A stretch of 64,000 bases of DNA, from positions 213,472,070-213,536,069 of the forward strand of contig CM022299.1 in NCBI GenBank assembly GCA_011799875.1, read 5' to 3'. The translations under genes and the position numbers were made by a program. Of the stretch, positions 1-10,407 are shown piece after piece. Origin of the DNA: Thinopyrum elongatum (lineage: Eukaryota; Streptophyta; Magnoliopsida; Poales; Poaceae). Numbering within the stretch: position 1 is the first letter of the stretch; every line of letters starts with the position of its first letter. The notes under the pieces are model-generated. The model saw nothing but the letters and a program-made list of their open reading frames with translations, searched no databases and was not told where the DNA came from.

Positions 1-378
1 TACATGAACGAGGCAAGGTGACACCCTATGAGCAATCATCAGTTTATGAAATGCAATCAAGTGTCAACCTGCATCGCTCGCATAGCCAGATTTGATCCTA
101 TGCAACAAGAGAGAAGCTTGCTGCCATCCGCCGGCGTGGCAATTTAAGCCGGTGTGCGGCCAACTCGCGCGGCGAGGTGGGACTAAAAACCAGCTGTGGC
201 CAGCTCTAGTCTCCTCCGGTGGCTGCGGGCGGACGTTTCGGGAGTATTTAGGGCCGGGGTGCGGCTACAAAACTTCAGTGAACACATGCTAATCAACGCT
301 TAAAGCCCTCAAAGGATGTGCTTACTGACATTGTACGTTAATAATAGATAGTAACAACTTAAAGTACTACTAGTAATT
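1..378. other. Flank left of the BARE/WIS insertion, no gene seen
   Basis: No supported gene. The stretch resumes at 9454 after the Copia insertion, since TAATT ends it at 374-378 and recurs at 9449-9453. I infer that it belongs to the CACTA element ending at 59261. No CACTA terminus is visible here, so the left end of that element probably lies outside the window. Confidence 0.4.
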
Positions 379-2153
379 TGTTGGGGAACATTGCATGGGA
401 AACAAAATTTTCCTATGCTCACCAAGATCAATCTAGGAGATGGACATCTACGAGAGGAGAGATTGCATCTACATACCCTTGTAGATCGCTAAGTGTAAGC
501 GTTAAGAAACGTGGTTGATGTAGTCGAACGTCTTCGCGATCCAATCATGATCCGTCCCGCGAACTCCCGATCCAAGTGCCGAACGGACGGCACCTCCGCG
601 TTCAACACACGTACGGCTTGATGATGCCTTCACCTCCTCGATCCAGCGAGCGATGGTGAATTAGTAGCTCGAGTCCTCCAGCAGCACGACGGCGTGATGG
701 CGGTGGTGGTGGAGAAATCTCAGCAGGGCTTCGCCAAGCCTCACAGAGAAGAAGAAGGACTACGAGGGAGAGGGAGGGCAGCGCCGTGGCATAGATGGGG
801 TCGGCTGCCCTCCCTCTACCCCTCTATATATAGGGGGAAGGGAGGAGGAGGGGCGCCCTAGGGTTCCCTAGGGGGGCTGGCGGCCTCCAGGGGGAAACCC
901 TAGATGGGTTTTGGTGCGCCTCCCCCCCCCGGGAGCCTTGCCCCCCAAGGCAAAGGGGGTGGCTGCCCTAGGGGAGCGCCCCCACCCCTTCTGGTTACGT
1001 GGGAAAGGCTGAGGGGGCGCACAGCCCCTTAGTGGGCTGGTTTGCCCCCTCCCCTTGGCCCATGGGGCCCCCCAACACTTGCCGGGGCCCCCCGAAACCC
1101 CTTTCGGTGATGGTGGTCATCACCCGGTACCCTCGGAACAATTCTGGACTCCAATACTCTTCGTCCAATATATCAATCTTCACCTCCGAACCATTCTGGA
1201 GTTCCTCGTCATGTCCAGGATCTCATCCGGGACTCCGAACTACCTTCGATAACCACCATAATGACTCAACTATACTTATATCGTCACCAAACGTTAAGTG
1301 TGTAGACCCTGCGGGTTCGAGAACTATGCAGACATGACCGAGACACCTCTACGGTCAATAACCAATAGCGGGACCTGGATGCCCATATTGGTTCTTAAAT
1401 ATTCAATGAAGATCTTATCAGTCGAACCTCAATGTCAAGGATTCTGCTAATCCCGTATGCAGTTCCCTTTATCCATCGGTATGTTACTTGCCCGAGATTC
1501 GATCGTCGGTATCTCCATACCTAGTTCAATCTCGTTACCGGCAAGTCTCTTTACTCATTCCGTAATACAAGATCCCATGGCTAACCCATTAGTCACATTG
1601 CTTGCAAGCTTATTGTGATGTTGTATTACCGAGTGGGCCCTGAGATACCTCTCCGTCATACGGAGTGACAAATCCCAGTCTTGATCCATGCCAACTCAAC
1701 AGACACCCTCGGAGATACCTGTAGAGCACCTTTATAGTCACCCAGTTACGTTGCGACATTTGGTACACACAAGGTACTCCTCCGGTGTCAGTGAGTTGCA
1801 TGATCTCATGGTCATAGGAACATATACTTGACATGCAGAAAATGATAGCAATAAACTTGACACGATCATATGCTACGTTCATAGTTTGGGTCTTTTCCAT
1901 CACATCATTCTCCCAATGATGTGATCTCATTATCAAATGACAACTCATGTCCATGACTAGGAAACCATAGCCATCTTTGATCAACGAGCTAGTCCGATAG
2001 AGGCTTACTAGGGACATGTTGTTGTCTATGTATCCACACATGTATTTGAGTTTCCGGTCAATACAATTATAGCATGGATAATAAACGATTATCATGAACA
2101 AGAAAATATGATAATAACCAATTTTTCATTGCCTCTAGGGCATATTTCTAACG
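379..2153 (-). repeat. 3' LTR of the BARE1/WIS Copia element
   Basis: This is an LTR of about 1775 bp, close to the usual BARE1 length. A palindromic TATATATA at 825-832 is a candidate LTR TATA box for the minus-strand promoter. The polypurine tract lies just inside the element, seen on the plus strand as the pyrimidine-rich stretch at about 2153-2168. Positions 1118-2153 are repeated at 8417-9448. Confidence 0.9.
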
Positions 2154-3174
2154 GTCTTCCACTTGCACTAGAGTTAATAATCTAGTTCACATCGCCATGT
2201 GATTAACACTTCTAGTTCACATCGCCATGTGACTAACACCCAAAGAGTTTACTAGAGTTAATAATCTAGTTCACATCACCATGTGATTAACACTCAATGA
2301 GTTCTGGGGTTTGATCATGTTATGCTTGTGAGAGAGGTTTTAGTCAACGGGTCTGCAACATTTAGATCCATATGTACTTCGCAAATCTCTATGTCATATT
2401 GTAGATGCTGCTACCACGCTCCACTTGGAGCTATTCCAAATGGTTGCTCCACTATACGTATCCGGTTTGCTACTTAGAGTCATCCGGATCGGTGTTAAAG
2501 CTTGCATCGACGTAACCCTTTACGCCGAACTCTTTATCACCTCCATAACAGAGAAACATTTCCTTATTCCTCAAAGGACAATTTTGACCGCTGTCCAGTG
2601 ATCCACTCCTGGGTCACTTTTGTACCCCCTTGCCAGACACGTGACAAGGCACGGCGTAGGTGCAGTACACAGCATGGCATACCGTATAGAGCCTATGGCT
2701 AAGGCACAGGGGATGACCTTCATCCTTTCTCTTCTTCTACCGTGGTCGAGCTTTGAGTCTCACTCAACTTCACACCTTACCACTCAGGCAAGAACTCCTT
2801 CTTTGACTGTTCCATTTTGAACTCCTTCAAAATCATGTCAAGGTATGTGCTCTGTGAAAGTCTTATCAGGCGTCTTGATCTATTTCTATAGATCTTGATG
2901 CCCAATATGTAAGCAGTTTTACCCAGGTCTTCCTTTGAAAAACACCTTTCAAACAACCCTTTATGCTTTCCAGAAATTCTACATCATTTCCGATCAACAA
3001 TATGTCATCCACATATACCTCTCAGAAATGTTGTAGTGCTCCCACTAACTTTCTTGTAAATACAAGTTTCTTGCAAACTTTGTATAAACCCACAAGCTTC
3101 GATCACCTCATCAAAGAGTATATTCCAACTCTGAGATGCTTGCCCCAGTCCATAGAAGGATCGCTGGAGCTTGC
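2154..3174 (-). pseudogene. Copia pol fragment: reverse transcriptase core and RNase H
   Basis: On the minus strand the reverse transcriptase catalytic YVDD is encoded at 3004-3015, within VYVDDILLI. The RNase H start (GYVDASF-like) lies near 2500-2516. These belong to the Copia polyprotein that copies element RNA and degrades the template in cytoplasmic virus-like particles. Frameshifts and stops, including one just after the RNase H motif, break the frame repeatedly, so no long ORF remains. The upstream part of the same domain continues at 7945-8416 beyond inserted element A. The fragment is dead coding sequence. Confidence 0.85.
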
Positions 3175-4731
3175 TGATACGTCTCCAACGTATCTATAAT
3201 TTTTTATTGTTCCATGGTATTATATTATCTGTTTTGGATGTTTTATATGCATTAATATGCTATTTTATATTATTTTTGGGACTAACTTATTAACCTAGAG
3301 CCCAGTGCCAGTTTCTATTTTTTTTCTTGTTTTTGAGCTTCGCAGAAAAGGAATACCAAACGGAATAAAACCTTCACGATGATTTTTCATGGACCAGAAG
3401 ACACCCAGGAGACTTGGAGTGCAAGTCAGAAGAGCCATGAGGCGGCCACAAGGAGGGAGGGCGCGCCCCCTGCCTTGTGGGCCCCTCGGTGACCCCCTGA
3501 CCTAGATCTTGCTCCTATATATTCACATATATTCCCAAACCACCAGAAGCATCCACGAAGACACTTTTCCACCGCCGCAACCTTCTGTTCCTATGAGATC
3601 CCATCTTGGGGCCTTTTCCGGCATCCTGCTGGAGGGGGATTCGATCACGGAGGGCTTCTACATCAACTCTATTGCCCTTCCGATGAAGCGTGAGTAGTTT
3701 ACCTTAGACCTACGGGTCCATAGCTAGTAGCTAGATGGCTTCTTCTCTCTCTTTGATTCTCAATACAATGTTCTCCTTGATGTTCTTGGAGATCTATCCG
3801 ATGTAATCTTCTTTTGTGGTGTGTTTGTCAAGATCCGTTGAATTGTGGATTTATGATCAGCTTATCTATGAATATTATTTGAATCTTCTCTGAATTCTTT
3901 TATGCATGATTTAATATCCTTGTAATTATCTTCGAACTATCGGTTTGGTTTGGCCAACTAGATTGGTTTTTCTTGCAATGGGAGAAGTGCTTGGCTTTGG
4001 GTTCAATCTTATGGTGTCCTCTCCCAGTGACAGTAGGGGCAGCGAGGCACGTATTGTATTGTTGCCATCGAGGATAAAAAGATGGGGTTTACATCATATT
4101 GCTTGAGTTTATTCCTCTACATCGTGTCATCTTACTTAAAGTGTTACTCTGTTCTTCATGAACTTAATACTCTAGATGCAGGCAGGAGTCGGTCGATGTG
4201 TGGAGTAATAGTAGTAGATGCAGGCAGGAGTCGGTCTACTTGACACGGACGTGATGCCTATATTTCATAATCATTGCCTTGGATATCGTCGTAACTTTGC
4301 GCTTTTCTATCAATTGCTCGACAGTAATTTGTTCACCCACCGTATTATTTGCTATCTTGAGAGAAGCCTCTAGTGAAACCTATGGCCCCCGGGTCTATTT
4401 TCCATCATATTACTTTCCAATCTACTATTTTGCAATCTTTTATTTTTAGATCTATAAACCAAAAACCCTAAAAATATTTACTTTATCTTTTGTTTAGTTT
4501 TATCTATCTCTATCAGATCTCACTTTTGCAAGTGACCGTGAAGGGATTGACAACCCCTTTATCGCGTTGGGTGCAAGTGTTTGATTGTTTGTGCAGGTAT
4601 TGGTGATTTGTGCGTTGTCTCCTACTGGATTGATACCTTGGTTCTCTAACTGAGGGAAATACTTATCTCTACTTTGCTGCATCACCCTTTCCTCTTCAAG
4701 GGAAAAACCAATGCAAGCTCAAGAAGTAGCA
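3175..4731 (+). repeat. 5' LTR of element A
   Basis: A 1557-bp LTR. TATATATT at 3516-3523 is the candidate TATA box. Positions from about 3599 to the end are repeated at 6808-7939. Confidence 0.9.
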
Positions 4732-4742
4732 GGAAGAATTTC

Positions 4743-4759
4743 TGGCGCCGTTGCCAGGG
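4743..4759 (+). promoter_or_regulatory. Primer binding site, tRNA-Asp type (element A)
   Basis: TGGCGCCGTTGCCAGGG lies 11 bases after the LTR. It matches the complement of the plant tRNA-Asp 3' end with one mismatch. Element B has the exact form at 16113-16129. Confidence 0.85.
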
Positions 4760-4982
4760 AGATCTACGTCAAGCCTACCAAGTACCCATCATAAACTTTC
4801 ATCTCTTGCATTACATTATTCGCCATTTGCCTCTCGTTTTCCTCTCCCCCACTTCTGAAACGATTTAAAAAAAAATTGCCTTTTTATTTGCTTTTCTTTC
4901 GTTTGCCTTTATGTCTTACTTGGCTCGTTTGCTTGTTTGCTTGGTATCATTGTGTGTTTATTGAAAATCAGAAACAAAGTTT

Positions 4983-6332
4983 ATGGATCCACTTAAGTTT
5001 TTTTACTTGGATCATCTTCGATCCATATGTTCTCGTGCTGAAACCCCAACTAGTTTAGTTGAGGGAAAATCTTTAGATGAGCATGCTCATTTTGTGCGTC
5101 ATCGTTTATCTGAAAAAGGTAGACTCTTATGGAATCAAATAAATTGTTTGTGTTGTTATGCTTGGAATCTGTGTGAACTTTGTGATTTTACTTGTTGCAC
5201 TAAGAACCCAAAAAAACACCTTCCCTACCTATGTGAGTTTAATGATAATGAAATCTTATCTTCTTATGAAAAGGGTGTTTATAGTTACTATGATATTGAA
5301 CAAATTGAAGAATTTGTTGCTTTTAAGGGTGCTTATGAAGTTGCTTCTTTGATTGAAAAGTATGATATTACTCTCTGCAAATCTGAAAATTTTGACATAC
5401 TTAAATATTGCTATGAAAACTTTGCTCATAATGCCTATGTCAAAGAATTTATTGAGAGAATGACCGTTGCTTTGGAAGAAAATAATGATATGCATGAATC
5501 TATAGATAATTATAATTCTGTTGATTTGATTGAAATATCCCTTGATGAACATGATGCTTGCTATTCTTATGGCCATGATGCCAATATTTATAGAGATGAA
5601 TTTGCTATAGTTCCTTATGTTAAACATGAGATTATTGCTATTGCACCCATACTTGATAGTTCCTTGAATCAAAAGCATGATTGCAATGATGTTATTATAA
5701 ATTCTATTAATGTCAATTGTGCTAATAATATGCAAAACCCCAAGCTTGGGGATGCTAGTTTTGCTATGTCCGCTACTTATTGCAATGATCATGATTGGGG
5801 TGATAATGCTTCTTATGATCTTGAAAATTTATTTAAGCCTCATGATGAATATGTTTGCTATAATATTGAAAGTGGGTTTGGAAGAGTGTCAACTTTAGGA
5901 AATAATTATCCCACTACCTTGAAGTATGATCGATCTTATGAATTTTTTGATAAAAGTGGGTTTGGAGAAGTCATGACTTTATTTGATGATAATCCCACTA
6001 TTTTAGAAGAGTGTCAACTTTGCATGCATGTGGATCATGTAGAGAAAATTTTATGTGATAGCTATATTGTTGAATTTCATTATGATCCTACTTGTAATTA
6101 TTATGAGAGAGGAAAATATGGTTGTGGAAATCTTCATGTTACTAAATTACCTCTCGTTATGTTGAGTTTGCTATTGTCTCTTTCTTCTTCCTTGCATAAG
6201 CTAGTTTTTGCTTGCCTTGATAGTTTGTTTGCTTATAAAATGCCTATGCATAGGAAGTATGTTAGACTTAGATGTGTTTGTCCCGTGTTTTATGATGCTC
6301 TCTTTGTGCTTCAATTCTCCTCTTTTATGTGA
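4983..6332 (+). CDS. Athila-like element ORF of unknown function (449 aa), intact
   Basis: A single uninterrupted frame starts at an ATG about 225 nt after the primer site. It is homologous along its length to the broken ORF of element B (16226-17575). Shared blocks include an AWNLC motif followed by a Cys-Cys pair (residues ~57-75), FNDNE, IEEFVAFKGAYE (~109-120), CNYYERG and a C-terminal MPMHRK. The protein is acidic, rich in Asp, Asn, Tyr and Cys, and has a hydrophobic Leu/Ser-rich stretch at ~392-410. I see no zinc knuckle, protease, reverse transcriptase or integrase motif. A gag-like or accessory role is possible but not shown. An intact frame in an element with a broken 3' LTR suggests fairly recent movement or constraint before insertion. 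Confidence 0.75.
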   Translation: MDPLKFFYLDHLRSICSRAETPTSLVEGKSLDEHAHFVRHRLSEKGRLLWNQINCLCCYAWNLCELCDFTCCTKNPKKHLPYLCEFNDNEILSSYEKGVYSYYDIEQIEEFVAFKGAYEVASLIEKYDITLCKSENFDILKYCYENFAHNAYVKEFIERMTVALEENNDMHESIDNYNSVDLIEISLDEHDACYSYGHDANIYRDEFAIVPYVKHEIIAIAPILDSSLNQKHDCNDVIINSINVNCANNMQNPKLGDASFAMSATYCNDHDWGDNASYDLENLFKPHDEYVCYNIESGFGRVSTLGNNYPTTLKYDRSYEFFDKSGFGEVMTLFDDNPTILEECQLCMHVDHVEKILCDSYIVEFHYDPTCNYYERGKYGCGNLHVTKLPLVMLSLLLSLSSSLHKLVFACLDSLFAYKMPMHRKYVRLRCVCPVFYDALFVLQFSSFM

Positions 6333-6384
6333 GCATCATTGTAATCTCAATGCCTAGCTAAAATGCTTTAAAGACAAGCTCTTG

Positions 6385-6400
6385 TTGGGAGACAACCCAA
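6385..6400 (+). other. Conserved hairpin downstream of the element A ORF
   Basis: TTGGG (6385-6389) pairs with CCCAA (6396-6400) around AGACAA. The block starting near 6351, about 20 nt after the ORF stop, is conserved in element B, where GGGAGACAACCC lies at 17619-17630. Confidence 0.5.
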
Positions 6401-6807
6401 TATTTTTCCTTGCTGTTTTTGAATAAATAATTCATCTAGCATATGGTTAGATGTGTTTTTGTGTTTTAATTAGTGTTTGTGCCAAGTAAGATCTTTGGGA
6501 TGGCTTACGGTGATAGTTGATTTGATCTTGCTGAAAAACAGAAACTTTTGCGTCTAGTCACAGAATTGTTTAGATTAACTGGAGCGTGGAAAAACCCTGA
6601 ATGTTTTACACAAGATTGACATACAAATTTCCTATGTTTTCATACTTTTTCAGAATGTTTGTAGTTACAGAAGTATTAGAACAATTCAGATCTTCGCAGA
6701 CTGTTCTGTTTTTGACAGATTCTGTTTTCTATGTGTTGTTTGCTTATTTTGATGAATCTATGGGTAGTATCGGGGGGTATGAACCATGGAAAAGTTCACA
6801 ACAGTAT

Positions 6808-7939
6808 TCCCATCTTGGGGCTTTTTCCGGCATCCTGCCGGAGGGGGATTCGAACACGGATGGCTTCTACATCAACTCTATTGCCCTTCCGATGAAGCAT
6901 GAGTAGTTTACCTCAGACCTACGGGTCCATAGCTAGTAGCTAGCTGGCTTCTTCTCTCTCTTTGATTCTCAATACAACGTTCTCCTTGATGTTCTTGGAG
7001 ATCTATCCAATGTAATATTCTTTTGCGGTGTGTTTGTCGAGATTTGATGAATTGTGGATTTATGATCAGCTTATCTATGAATATTATTTGAATCTTCTCT
7101 AAATTCTTTTATGAATGATTTGATATCCTTGTAATTCTCTTCGAACTATCGGTTTGGTTTGGCCAACTAGATTGGTTTTTCTTGCAATGGGAGAAGTGCT
7201 TGGCTTTGGGTTCAATCTTGTGGTGTCCTCTCCCAGTGACAGTAGGGGAAGCGAGGCACGTAATGTATTGTTTCCATCGAGGATAAAAAGATGGGGTTTA
7301 CATCATATTGCTTGAGTTTATTCCTCTACATCATGTCATCTTACTTAAAGCGTTACTCTGTTCTTCATGAACTTAATACTCTAGATGCAGGCAGGAGTCG
7401 GTCGATGTGTGGAGTAATAGTAGTAGATGCAGGCAGGAGTCGGTCTACTTGACCCAGACGTGATGCCTATATTTCATAATCATTGCCTTGGATATCGTCA
7501 TAACTTTGCTCTTTTCTATCAATTGCTCGACAGTAATTTGTTCACCCACTGTATTATTTGCTGTCTTGAGAGAAGCCTCTAGTGAAACCTATGGCCCTCG
7601 GGTCTATTTTCCATCATATTACTTTCTGATCTACTATTTTGCAATCTTTTATTTTCAGATCTATAAACCAAAAACCCTAAAAATATTTACTTTATCTTTG
7701 TTTAGTTTTATCTATCTCTATCAGATCTCACTTTTGCAAGTGATCGTGAAGGGATTGACAACCCCTTTATCACGTTGGGTGCAAGTGTTTGATTGTTTGT
7801 GCAGGTATTGGTGATCTGTACGTTGTCTCCTACTAGATTGATACCTTGGTTCTCTAACCGAGGGAAATACTTATCTCTACTTTGCTGCATCACCCTTTCC
7901 TCTTCAAGGGAAAAACCAACGCAAGCTCAAGAAGTAGCA
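6808..7939 (+). repeat. 5'-truncated 3' LTR of element A
   Basis: The sequence matches the 5' LTR from about 3599 to its end. The missing part includes the TG start, the TATA box and, in the adjoining internal region, the polypurine tract. The junction at 6807/6808 abuts internal sequence directly, so a deletion occurred across the internal/LTR boundary. Confidence 0.88.
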
Positions 7940-7944
7940 CTTGC

Positions 7945-8416
7945 GTACCTTTTAGCATCCTTAGGATCGACAAAACCTTCCGGTTGTATCACATACAACC
8001 TTTCCTCACGGAAACCGTTAAGGAAACTTTGTTTTGACATCCATCTGCCAGATTTCGTAATTGAAAAATGCAGCAACTGCTAACATAATTCTGACGGACT
8101 CAAGCATCGCTACGGGTGAGAAAGTCTCATCATAGTCAACTCCTTGAGCTTGTGAAAACCCCTTTGCCACAAGTCGAGCTTTATAGATGGTGACATTATC
8201 GTCCGCGTCCGTCTTCTTCTTGAAGATCCATTTATTCTGAATTTCCTTTCACCCTTCAGGTAATACTTCCAAAGTCCACACTTTGTTTTCATACATGGAT
8301 CCCATCTCGGATTTCATGGCCTCAAACCATTTGTTGGAATCCGGGCCCACCATCGCTTCTCCATAGCTCATAGGTTCATCGTTGTCCAATAACATGACCT
8401 CTAAGACAGGGTCATC
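7945..8416 (-). pseudogene. Copia pol fragment: integrase-RT linker and N-terminal reverse transcriptase
   Basis: Minus-strand reading gives BARE1/WIS-type motifs in order: LLDNDEP and AMVGPDS near 8340-8400, YKARLVAKGF near 8170-8190, and an IWQMDVKT-like stretch near 8040. The region is frameshifted. At 7944 it abuts element A and continues at 3174. At 8416/8417 it jumps into LTR sequence, the joint of the internal deletion. Confidence 0.85.
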
Positions 8417-9448
8417 ACCCGGTACCCTCGGAACAATTCTGGACTCCAATACCCTTCGTCCAATATATCAATTTTCACCTCCGAACCATTCTGGAGTTCC
8501 TCGTCATGTCCGGGATCTCATCCAGGACTCCGAACTACCTTCGATAACCACCATAATGACTCAACTATACTTATATCGTCACCAAACGTTAAGTGTGTAG
8601 ACCCTGCGGGTTCGAGAACTATGCAGACATGACCGAGACACCTCTACGGTCAATAACCAATAGCGGGACCTGGATGCCCATATTGGTTCTTAAATATTCA
8701 ATGAAGATCTTATCAGTCGAACCTCAATGTCAAGGATTCTGCTAATCCCGTATGCAGTTCCCTTTATCCATCGGTATGTTACTTGCCCGAGATTCGATCG
8801 TCGGTATCTCCATACCTAGTTCAATCTCGTTACCGGCAAGTCTCTTTACTCGTTCCGTAATACAAGATCCCGTGGCTAACCCATTAGTCACATTGCTTGC
8901 AAGCTTATTGTGATGTTGTATTACCGAGTGGGCCCTGAGATACCTCTCCGTCATATGGAGTGACAAATCCCAGTCTTGATCCATGCCAACTCAACAGACA
9001 CCCTCGGAGATACCTGTAGAGCACCTTTATAGTCACCCAATTATGTTGCGATGTTTGGTACACACAAGGTACTCCTCCGGTGTCAGTGAGTTGCATGATC
9101 TCATGGTCATAGGAACATATACTTGACATGCAGAAAACAATAGCAATCAAGTTGACACGATCATATGCTATGTTCATAGTTTGGGTCTTGTCCATCACAT
9201 CATTCTCCCAATGATGTGATCTCATTATCAAATGACAACTCATGTCCATGACTAGGAAACCATATCCATCTTTGATCAACGAGCTAGTCCGATAGAGGCT
9301 TACTAGGGACATGTTGTTGTCTATGTATCCACACATGTATTTGAGTTTCCGATCAATACAATTATAGCATGGATAATAAATGATTATCATGAACAAGGAA
9401 ATATGATAATAACCAATTTATTATTGCCTCTAGGGCATATTTCCAACA
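8417..9448 (-). repeat. Truncated 5' LTR of the BARE1/WIS element
   Basis: Near-identical to 1118-2153. The LTR 3' part (about 740 bp), the primer site and everything up to pol were removed. The TAATT duplication follows directly at 9449. Confidence 0.9.
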
Positions 9449-9540
9449 TAATTTGCTCTAAAACTAGTACGTATGTAGTACTGGTAGATGCTCGTAATTA
9501 ATTATACAAACTTACGGGCGACACACGCACTAACTACTTC

Positions 9541-9880
9541 TCACATGTTGCCATCGGGGCATGCTGGCCAGACGCCGGCATTCTCCTTCCCGGCCTTGTA
9601 GGTCGCAGCCCACCGTGCTTCGATCTCCGCCGAGCTCTCCTCAGCACGGCGTGCGGCCTCTTCTTTCTTGTGGCGGCGGGACTCTCTTTTCTTGACTGCT
9701 TTCTGCCTTTTCTGCTCCTTCTATGCGGCTTTGGCCACCTCTAGATCCACTGCCCATTCGGCCATGGCATCCACAAAGTCCACCCACGTAACTGTGTGGC
9801 CGCCAGCGGCGAGATGCCATCACTTCCTTACCATGTGTGCGGTCGCGGGCGGCGAGGAACGCGGCACGGCGGGATGCCAT
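9541..9880 (-). pseudogene. C-terminal remnant of an unknown Lys/Arg/Glu/Ala-rich protein
   Basis: On the minus strand one frame runs to a stop at 9541-9543 and ends VWPACPDGNM. It has a charged helical stretch of KEEAARRAEESS type near 9600-9680 and an upstream segment with VDAMAEWAVDLEV near 9730-9790. An in-frame TAG lies near 9722-9724 between the two segments. Further upstream there is a short internal duplication around two ATGGCATC(C/T)CGCCG words. I do not recognise the family. A position inside the inferred CACTA element suggests a transposon-borne or captured gene. Upstream exons cannot be traced past the repeat array, so it is probably not expressed as a full protein. Confidence 0.4.
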
Positions 9881-10225
9881 CGCTTCCTTACCAGTTACTG
9901 TGAGCTACGATGCCATGAACGACGCTTGGAGAGAGCTCTAGGATGGAGTGGCCGGGTAGCCGTACAGTGCGGTGGTTTTTAAGAGCTCAACGACAAACGA
10001 CGAAAGAAATTTGGCTTCCCGTACAATTTTGCTCATTCATTATCGCACACGGTTTATCTCCGTCGCCTCCGGAAACAGTGTGCGCTGAGCCTATTATGTG
10101 TTGCGTTATGATTGGCCAGAACCCCAGCCACGCGGATCGCGTGTGTGCACCGTAGGATGCGCCATGATCGAACGGCAATCCACGTCCCACACATCACACC
10201 CGTGCAGCTGTAGCTGGATTGGATT

Positions 10226-10407
10226 TATATGCGCTAAATGCCTAGAAAATGCACATAATCCCCTAAATATGGTAAATGAGCCTGGAAAAATGCCAAATTT
10301 GAACACGGTGATTTACAGGGTGTATGTTTCGTAGAAAAGAACTCCTGGGCAAAGAACAAAGAAAATTTGGATTCCCCTTCAATCTTGGTGATTTCCCTCT
10401 CGAAAGC
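10226..10407 (+). repeat. Left partial copy of the ~505-bp tandem repeat
   Basis: Matches the last part of the units at 38467-40026, including the CCTAGAAAATGCACATAATC word. It is interrupted by Gypsy-1 at 10408. AAAGC at 10403-10407 is the left target duplication of Gypsy-1. An end-of-unit copy followed by a CGCACACGG(T/A)TT junction is also visible at about 9983-10080. Confidence 0.75.

Larger units (their letters stand above)
3175..7939 (+). mobile_element. Athila-like (Sabrina/WHAM-type) LTR retrotransposon A, non-autonomous
   Basis: The element lies inside the Copia reverse transcriptase region. It starts TGATACGTCTCC and ends GTAGCA, with perfect 5-bp duplications CTTGC at 3170-3174 and 7940-7944. 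Layout: 5' LTR 3175-4731, tRNA-Asp-type primer site 4743-4759, one ORF 4983-6332, a non-coding tail, and a 3' LTR lacking its first ~425 bp (6808-7939). No reverse transcriptase or integrase is encoded, so movement would have needed a partner. Assignment to the Triticeae Athila-like group is by recognition and the family name is tentative. Confidence 0.9.
379..9448 (-). mobile_element. BARE1/WIS-type Ty1/Copia LTR retrotransposon, internally deleted
   Basis: The outer ends are the canonical TG...CA of the BARE1/WIS/Angela group. The minus-strand element start near 9448 reads TGTTGGAAATATG and its end lies at 379. A perfect 5-bp target duplication, TAATT, sits at 374-378 and 9449-9453, so this is one original integration. 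The element runs leftward: 3' LTR 379-2153, pol 2154-3174 and 7945-8416, then a truncated 5' LTR 8417-9448. The primer site, gag, protease, integrase and the inner part of the 5' LTR are gone through one deletion at about 8416/8417. Athila-like element A (3175-7939) is inserted in the reverse transcriptase region. The element cannot encode its own mobilisation. Confidence 0.93.

Noticed and set aside
1610..2101. 163-codon minus-strand frame present in both BARE LTR copies (also 8905-9396)
   Set aside because: It lies in LTR sequence and is shared because the LTRs are copies. It has no known domain and is probably a chance frame.
5256..5792. 178-codon minus-strand frame opposite the element A ORF
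   Set aside because: Ile/Asn-rich mirror of the plus-strand codons, absent from element B.
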